A DNA stretch of 18,621 nt from CAZGSV01 sp964528605 (GTDB taxonomy: Bacteria > Armatimonadota > Zipacnadia > CAZGSV01): NCBI GenBank assembly GCA_964528605.1, contig CAZGSV010000065.1:1-18621 (forward strand), written 5' to 3'. The notes below the pieces were generated by a model. That model was not told the origin of the DNA and did not search any database. It was given only the letters and a program-made list of their open reading frames with translations. The position numbers and the translations under genes are program-made. Below are positions 14,205-18,621 of the stretch, one piece after another. The first letter of the stretch is position 1, and the number at the start of each line of letters is the position of its first letter.

Positions 14205-16805
14205 TCAGACAGACGACATATCGGCCCAGTTGGGGCCGTAGCGGAGGTCCGCTCTGATGGGCACGTCGAGACGCATAGCGGATTCCATGATCTCGCGCAA
14301 GGGCTTCGCGAAGTCGTGGACCTGGGCAGCCGGCAGTTCGACGAGCAACTCGTCGTGAATCTGCAGCAGCATCTTGGCCTCGGGGAACTTGGGAGAGAGG
14401 GAGCGGTCAAACTCGACCATGGCGATCTTGATGATGTCGGCGGCGGTGCCTTGTAGAGGCGAGTTGGCGGCCGCGCGCTCGCCGAAGGCGCGGATCTGGG
14501 GGCGGGGGCTGCGGACCTCGGGCAGAGGGCGGCGCCGTCCGAGGAGCGTGACGACGTAGCCGAATTCGCGCGCCTGCTGCTTGGACTGCTCGATGTAGTC
14601 GCGCACGCGAGGGAGTCTGGAGAGGTACTCGCTGATGAAAGACTGGGCGCGAGTTTGGGGCACGCCCAGGTCGCGCGCAAGGGCGCGGGCGCCCATGCCA
14701 TAGAGGATGCCGAAGTTGACGGTCTTGGCCTGGCGGCGCATCTCGGAGGTCACTTTCTCGAGCGGAGCGTCGAAGATCGCACTTGCGGTTTGGGCGTGGA
14801 TGTCGTGTCCCTCGAGGAAGGCGCGGAGGAGCATCGGCTCCTGGGAGATGTGGGCAAGGACGCGGAGTTCGATCTGGGAGTAGTCGGCCGAGAGCAGGAC
14901 GGTGTCTTTGGAGCCGGCCACGAAGCAGCGGCGGAACTCGGTGCCCCATTCGCCCCGGATGGGAACGTTCTGGAGGTTGGGGTCGCTGCTGGAGAGGCGG
15001 CCGGTGGCGGTGCCGGCCTGGTTGAAGGTGGTGTGGATGCGGCCGGTAACGGGGTTGACGACCTTGCGCAGGGCGTCGGCGTATGTCGAGCGGAGTTTGG
15101 AGGCCATGCGGTGGCCGAGGATTTCGCGGATGATGGGGTGCTTGTCCACGAGATCCATGAGGGCGTCCTCGTCGGTGGAGACTCCGGTCTTGGTTCGGCG
15201 CGTCTTGGGGAGCCCGAGTTTCTCGAAGAGGATGTGCTGGAGTTGCTTGGGAGAGGCGAGGTTGAAGGGCTCGCCGGCCAGTTCGTGGCTGCGGGCTTGG
15301 TGCTGGCGCTCGTGCTCGGCGAGTTGCTGGGAGAGGCGCTCGAGGCCCGGGACGTCAACGGCGATGCCGGCCTCTTCCATTTTGGCGAGGACCCGGCTGA
15401 GGGGGAGTTCGAGTTTAGTGAGTAGGGAGAACATGCCGGCGTCGCGGAGGGCTTGGGCGAGGGGGGCCTGGAGGCCGCGCACCGCGAGGGCAGCCTGCGC
15501 GGCATGGGATTCGTGGTCGGCGGGGGGGATCTCGGTGTTGAGGTAGGTGGAGGCTAGGCGTTCGATGGGGTGTTCTTGGCTGTTGGGGTTGAGCAGGTAT
15601 GAGGCCAGAAAGGTGTCGAAGGCGACACCGTCGAGGGGGCAGTCGAGCAGCGCGAGCCAGCGGCGGATGGTCTTGCTGTCGTGCGCGGTCTTGAGGAGTC
15701 TGCCGTTGGCGAGCAAGTCGCGTACCGCCTTGGGCACTTTGGCTTTAGGCGGCTCGGTTTGAAAGAGGGTGGTTTGCTGGCCGTTGCCGGTGAGAGGGAT
15801 GAGGTGGGAGTCGCCGTCAGCAGCGAGGGCCAGTTGCGGGGCGGCGCCCTTGCGCTGGTAGAGGTAGATGCCGCAGGGGGGGGTGCCTTCCTGCACCAGT
15901 GCGGGCTGCGGGGCGGCGGGCGCTTCCGCGGTAGCGGCGGCGTACTTCGTTTGCAGGCGGCGGAGGAGGCTGAACAGTTCGTATTTCTCGAAAGCCGGCC
16001 TGACACGGTCCATGTCGGGGGGGTGAGTGTGGAACGGCTCGAGGGAGTCGGGGAGAGGGGCGTCGGTCTTGAGGCGGGTGATGGCGACGCCCTTCCGGGC
16101 CAGTTCGAGGTTGGTCCGGATCTTCTCCTGCAAGCCCGCGGGTTGGACTTCTGAGAGGTGCTGGATCAGGCCTTCGAGGGAGCCGAACTGCTGGAGCAGT
16201 TTGGCGGCCGTCTTCTGGCCGACGCCTGGAATGCCGGGGAGGTTGTCGGAGGCGTCACCGGCGAGGGCTTTGTAGTCAACGATCTGGTCGGGGCGGACGC
16301 CGAAGCGCTGCTGCACGCGGTCGGGGTCGTAGAGGATGGTGTCGTTGAGGGTGCGGCCGGTGGCGAGGACGCGGACCGCGGAACTGACGAGTTGCAGCAA
16401 GTCGCGGTCGTTGCTGACGATGACGGTTTCGATTCCGGCGTCGGCGGCGCGGTGGGAGAGGGCGCCGATGAGGTCGTCGGCCTCGTAGCCTTCGAGGCAC
16501 AGGGAGGGTATCTGGAGGGCGTCGAGGAGTTCTTGCGCGATAGGGACTTGGGCGGCGAAGTCTTCCGTGGGCTCGGGCCGTTGGGCCTTGTACTGAGGGA
16601 AGACGGCGAGGCGGAACTCAGGGGTAGCGGCATCGAAGACGCATACGAGGTAATCGGGGCGGAAGTCCTCGTTGATCTTCAGGAGCATGTTGAGGAGGCC
16701 GAGGGCGGCGTTGGTGGGGATGCCGGAGCCGGTGGTGAGCGGGGGCAGGGCGTGGTAGGCGCGGTGGAGGAGGTTGTGGCTGTCGACGATGACGAGCCGG
16801 GCCAT
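14205..16805 (-). CDS. polA: DNA polymerase I
   Basis: Pol I fills repair gaps and removes RNA primers. It has 866 residues from this start. The 5'-3' exonuclease (1 to about 290) has IVDSHNLLHRAYHAL, EADDLIGAL, SNDRDLLQLV and LAGDASDNLPGIPGVGQKTA. The 3'-5' exonuclease domain (about 305-455) is degenerate: no DxE pair near GIYLY (312-316), Asp376 of HDSK may remain, and the YxxxD motif is replaced by HAAQA (434-438), so proofreading is probably lost. The polymerase domain is intact: motif A SADYSQIELRVLAH (Asp641), motif B RRQAKTVNFGILYGMG (Lys694, Tyr702) and motif C QIHDELLVEL (Asp818, Glu819). I chose the ATG at 16805 because GGAAGGTGAT lies 4 nt upstream; a GTG at 16814 sits inside that ribosome site. 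Confidence 0.97.
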   Translation of the reverse strand: MARLVIVDSHNLLHRAYHALPPLTTGSGIPTNAALGLLNMLLKINEDFRPDYLVCVFDAATPEFRLAVFPQYKAQRPEPTEDFAAQVPIAQELLDALQIPSLCLEGYEADDLIGALSHRAADAGIETVIVSNDRDLLQLVSSAVRVLATGRTLNDTILYDPDRVQQRFGVRPDQIVDYKALAGDASDNLPGIPGVGQKTAAKLLQQFGSLEGLIQHLSEVQPAGLQEKIRTNLELARKGVAITRLKTDAPLPDSLEPFHTHPPDMDRVRPAFEKYELFSLLRRLQTKYAAATAEAPAAPQPALVQEGTPPCGIYLYQRKGAAPQLALAADGDSHLIPLTGNGQQTTLFQTEPPKAKVPKAVRDLLANGRLLKTAHDSKTIRRWLALLDCPLDGVAFDTFLASYLLNPNSQEHPIERLASTYLNTEIPPADHESHAAQAALAVRGLQAPLAQALRDAGMFSLLTKLELPLSRVLAKMEEAGIAVDVPGLERLSQQLAEHERQHQARSHELAGEPFNLASPKQLQHILFEKLGLPKTRRTKTGVSTDEDALMDLVDKHPIIREILGHRMASKLRSTYADALRKVVNPVTGRIHTTFNQAGTATGRLSSSDPNLQNVPIRGEWGTEFRRCFVAGSKDTVLLSADYSQIELRVLAHISQEPMLLRAFLEGHDIHAQTASAIFDAPLEKVTSEMRRQAKTVNFGILYGMGARALARDLGVPQTRAQSFISEYLSRLPRVRDYIEQSKQQAREFGYVVTLLGRRRPLPEVRSPRPQIRAFGERAAANSPLQGTAADIIKIAMVEFDRSLSPKFPEAKMLLQIHDELLVELPAAQVHDFAKPLREIMESAMRLDVPIRADLRYGPNWADMSSV

Positions 16806-16826
16806 CCGGATCACCTTCCGGGGTCA

Positions 16827-16855
16827 AGTATGGCCTCAGGCGTTGACACGGGCAA
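16827..16855 (-). promoter_or_regulatory. Candidate polA promoter
   Basis: On the - strand, TTGCCC (16850-16855), a 17-nt spacer and CATACT (16827-16832): four of six bases match in each box. Transcription would start near 16820, just before the polA ribosome site. It overlaps the tRNA promoter on the other strand. Confidence 0.4.
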
Positions 16856-16871
16856 GGCGGGAAACTAGCAT
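16843..16871 (+). promoter_or_regulatory. Sigma70 promoter of tRNA-Leu
   Basis: TTGACA (16843-16848), a perfect -35 box, a 17-nt spacer and TAGCAT (16866-16871). The mature tRNA begins 11 nt beyond the -10 box, so the 5' precursor would be only a few nucleotides. Confidence 0.75.
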
Positions 16872-16881
16872 TGAGTGTCGT

Positions 16882-16969
16882 GCCGAGGTGGCGGAACAGG
16901 TAGACGCGCTTGACTCAAAATCATGTGGGCCTTCGGCCCGTGAGGGTTCGACTCCCTCCCTCGGCACCA
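16882..16969 (+). tRNA. tRNA-Leu (anticodon CAA)
   Basis: The cloverleaf is complete and 88 nt long. Acceptor arms are GCCGAGG and CCUCGGC with discriminator A and an encoded CCA. The anticodon loop is CUCAAAA, giving CAA, which reads UUG. The long class II variable arm is GGGCC-UUC-GGCCC, and the T arm GAGGG-UUCGACU-CCCUC. The anticodon stem CUUGA/UCAUG has a U-U mismatch at 28-42, where full pairing would need UCAAG. The gene lies alone between divergent polA and convergent accA. Confidence 0.95.
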
Positions 16970-17014
16970 TGCCCGCAGCGCCGCCGCCGCCGAAGTAGAC
17001 AGTAGACAGGGGGG

Positions 17015-17035
17015 GCTCCCGGGAGGACCGGGGGC
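17015..17035. terminator. Hairpin between tRNA-Leu and accA
   Basis: GCTCCCGG (17015-17022) pairs with CCGGGGGC (17028-17035), 8 pairs with one G-U, between convergent transcripts. No T-run on either side, so termination is an inference. A tandem AGTAGAC repeat lies just before it. Confidence 0.35.
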
Positions 17036-17045
17036 TGCCGGAGGG

Positions 17046-18083
17046 TTATTGCTTGGGCTTGCGGGGGGCGCGGGGTCGCTTTGTGGGCGGCTGAGGGACG
17101 TCCACCTGTTCGGCTTGGGGAGCCTTCGAATCGCCGGTGAGGCCCAGGTTGCGGTACTTCGCGTAGCGGTTGGCGAGCAAGGTCTCGAGGGGGAGCGCGC
17201 ACAGTTCGTCGAGGTTCTCGATCAGGGCCTTCTTGATGTTCTCCGCGGTGCCCATACAGTCGCGGTGGGCGCCGCCGAGGGGTTCCGGGATGACGGCATC
17301 GGCGACGCCGAGGCGGAGGGCTTCGTCGGCGGTGAGGCGAAGGAGTTGGGCGGCTTCGGGAGCGCGGGCGGAGTCACGCCAGATGATGGCGGCGCAGCCT
17401 TCGGGCGCGATCACGGAGTAGGTGGCGAACTGGAGCATGAGCACGCGGTCGCCGACGCCGATGCCGATGGCGCCGCCGCTGCCGCCTTCGCCGATGATGG
17501 TGACGATGATGGGGACGCGGAGGCGGGACATCTCGAGCATGGCGGCGGCGATGGACTCGCTGATGCCGCGGGCTTCGTCTTCTTCCAGGCAGGCGGCGCC
17601 GGAGGTATCCACGAAAGTGAGGACGGGGAGGCCGAGTTTCTCGGCGAGTTTCATGACACGGATGGCTTTGCGGTAGCCCTCGGGATGCGGGGAGCCGAAG
17701 TTGCGTTTCTGGCGTTCGCGGGTGGTGCGGCCGCGCTCTTGGCCGATGGCGGCCAGGGAGCGGCCCTCCATGGTGGCTAGAGTAGCCACGATGGCGCCGT
17801 CGTCGGCGTAGCGGCGGTCACCGTGAAGTTCAACGAAGTCATCGCATATGAGGCGCAGGTAGTCGAGGGTATAGGGACGTCTGGGGTGGCGCGCCAACTG
17901 GACCTTGTCCCAGGGGGTGAGGTTGGAGAAGATGCGCTTCTTGACCTCGAGGGCTTGCTCTTCGAGGGCGGAGATTTCGGCGCTGCGGTCCACGTCCTGC
18001 GTGGTTTCCAGCGCCTTGAGTTCGGCGATCTTTTGCTCGATGGCGACGAGGGGTTCCTCGAAGGGCAACCAGTTTCTAAGCAT
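17046..18083 (-). CDS. accA: Acetyl-CoA carboxylase carboxyltransferase subunit alpha
   Basis: With AccD, AccA transfers the carboxyl group from biotin to acetyl-CoA, giving malonyl-CoA for fatty acid synthesis. It has 345 residues. The N-terminal helical region (1 to about 55) and RHPRRPYTLDYL are family-typical. The core has ELHGDRRYADDGAIV (85-99), IGQERGR, NFGSPHPEGYRKA, IIGEGGSGGAIGIGVGDRVL (196-215), YSVIAPEGCAAIIW (222-235) and IPEPLGGAHRD (265-275). The usual DTPGAYPG is DTSGAACL (159-166). About 25 C-terminal residues are a basic, proline-rich tail (PPTKRPRAPRKPKQ) that many homologues lack. The ATG overlaps the accD stop by 8 nt, and GGAGG (18093-18097) lies 9 nt upstream, so translation is coupled. 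A longer open frame upstream is read through accD and rejected. Confidence 0.96.
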   Translation of the reverse strand: MLRNWLPFEEPLVAIEQKIAELKALETTQDVDRSAEISALEEQALEVKKRIFSNLTPWDKVQLARHPRRPYTLDYLRLICDDFVELHGDRRYADDGAIVATLATMEGRSLAAIGQERGRTTRERQKRNFGSPHPEGYRKAIRVMKLAEKLGLPVLTFVDTSGAACLEEDEARGISESIAAAMLEMSRLRVPIIVTIIGEGGSGGAIGIGVGDRVLMLQFATYSVIAPEGCAAIIWRDSARAPEAAQLLRLTADEALRLGVADAVIPEPLGGAHRDCMGTAENIKKALIENLDELCALPLETLLANRYAKYRNLGLTGDSKAPQAEQVDVPQPPTKRPRAPRKPKQ

Positions 18084-18621
18084 CCGCTGCGGCCTCCGCT
18101 TTGAGGTCCCGGTTTGGGTGGATGATGGCGAGCAGCCGCGCGAGGGCGTGGCGGACCTGGCTGCGGGGGACGAGGATGTCAATCTGGCCGTGCTGCTGGT
18201 GGAACTCGGAGGTATGGGCGCGGGTGGAGATGGAGGTGCGGAGGTTGGCGATGACCCGGCTGCCGGCGAACCCCATTTGCACTCTGGGTTCGCTGATGAT
18301 GATGTCGCCGAGGGAGGCGAAGGAGGCGAGTGCGCCGGCCATAGTGGGGTCGGTGAGGACGGCGACGTAGGGGAGGCGCGCCTGGTGGAGCCTGTCCACG
18401 GCGCTGGCCATCTTGGCCATTTGCATGAGAGAGATGAGTCCTTCCTGCATGCGCATGCCGCCGCCGGAGCCGGAGATGATGATGAAGGGGAGGCGCAGGT
18501 CGGTGGCTCGTTCCACGGTGCGGACGAAGACTTCACCGAAGACGGCGCCGACGGACCCCATCATGAAGTAGGAGTCGGTGATACTGAGGACGACGGGATA
18601 GCCTTCGACGGCGGCGGTGCC
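18076..18621 (-). CDS. accD: Acetyl-CoA carboxylase carboxyltransferase subunit beta (5' part outside the window)
   Basis: The C-terminal 181 residues of AccD are visible, running in from the right edge (GTAAVEGYPVVLSITDSYFM). The enoyl-CoA hydratase/crotonase-type core is clear: FMMGSVGAVFGE, IIISGSGGGMRMQEGLISL (usual form SASGGARMQEG), QMAKMASAVDRLH, LTDPTMAGALASFASLGD and EPRVQMGFAGSRVI. The four-cysteine zinc finger typical of AccD must lie upstream outside the window. It ends in EAAADA and overlaps accA by 8 nt, so accD-accA form one operon. Confidence 0.95.
   Translation of the reverse strand, partial: GTAAVEGYPVVLSITDSYFMMGSVGAVFGEVFVRTVERATDLRLPFIIISGSGGGMRMQEGLISLMQMAKMASAVDRLHQARLPYVAVLTDPTMAGALASFASLGDIIISEPRVQMGFAGSRVIANLRTSISTRAHTSEFHQQHGQIDILVPRSQVRHALARLLAIIHPNRDLKAEAAADA

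Noticed and set aside
16975..17010. GCC triplet run and tandem AGTAGAC after the tRNA, as a possible attachment site or mobile-element scar
   Set aside because: There is no integrase gene and no repeat of the tRNA 3' end in the window; the neighbours are housekeeping genes.

Overview
This is a high-GC bacterial chromosomal window with twelve recognisable genes: eleven protein-coding genes and one tRNA gene. The uvrC gene is cut by the left edge and accD by the right edge. I cannot fix the phylum. Housekeeping genes sit beside a very large flagellin and secreted parallel beta-helix and CBM9-type proteins, together with a URO-D-like methyltransferase-fold protein. That mix would suit environmental, polysaccharide-using lineages such as Armatimonadota or Planctomycetota-like bacteria, but this is an inference from gene content only.

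Left part, + strand (1-5958): uvrC (nucleotide excision repair), pth (peptidyl-tRNA hydrolase) and an RsuA/RluB-type pseudouridine synthase form a tight run. uvrC and pth overlap as GTGA. guaB (IMP dehydrogenase) and metK (SAM synthetase) follow, each behind its own sigma70-like promoter. The roughly 85-nt metK leader folds into stacked stems ending at the Shine-Dalgarno sequence and is the best candidate here for an undescribed regulatory RNA.

Centre (5959-8990): a 373-nt intergenic region carries a sigma28-like promoter match and a hairpin-rich leader. It leads into a single 775-residue flagellin gene, which ends at a strong 36-nt terminator palindrome. No other motility gene is present.

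Right part, - strand (8966-18621): a putative transcription unit runs from a secreted beta-helix protein to a secreted TIM-barrel-like/CBM9-like protein and then a URO-D family protein. The spacer between the first two holds nested palindromic repeats. Upstream lies polA (Pol I with a degenerate proofreading site). A + strand tRNA-Leu(CAA) follows, whose promoter overlaps the probable polA promoter. Then come accA and the 3' part of accD, which overlap and encode the acetyl-CoA carboxylase carboxyltransferase.

The + strand is G-rich along the whole window whichever way genes point. Rightward genes use G-ending codons and leftward genes C-ending codons, the pattern of strong replication-linked strand asymmetry. 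Flagellin departs from this with more C-ending codons.
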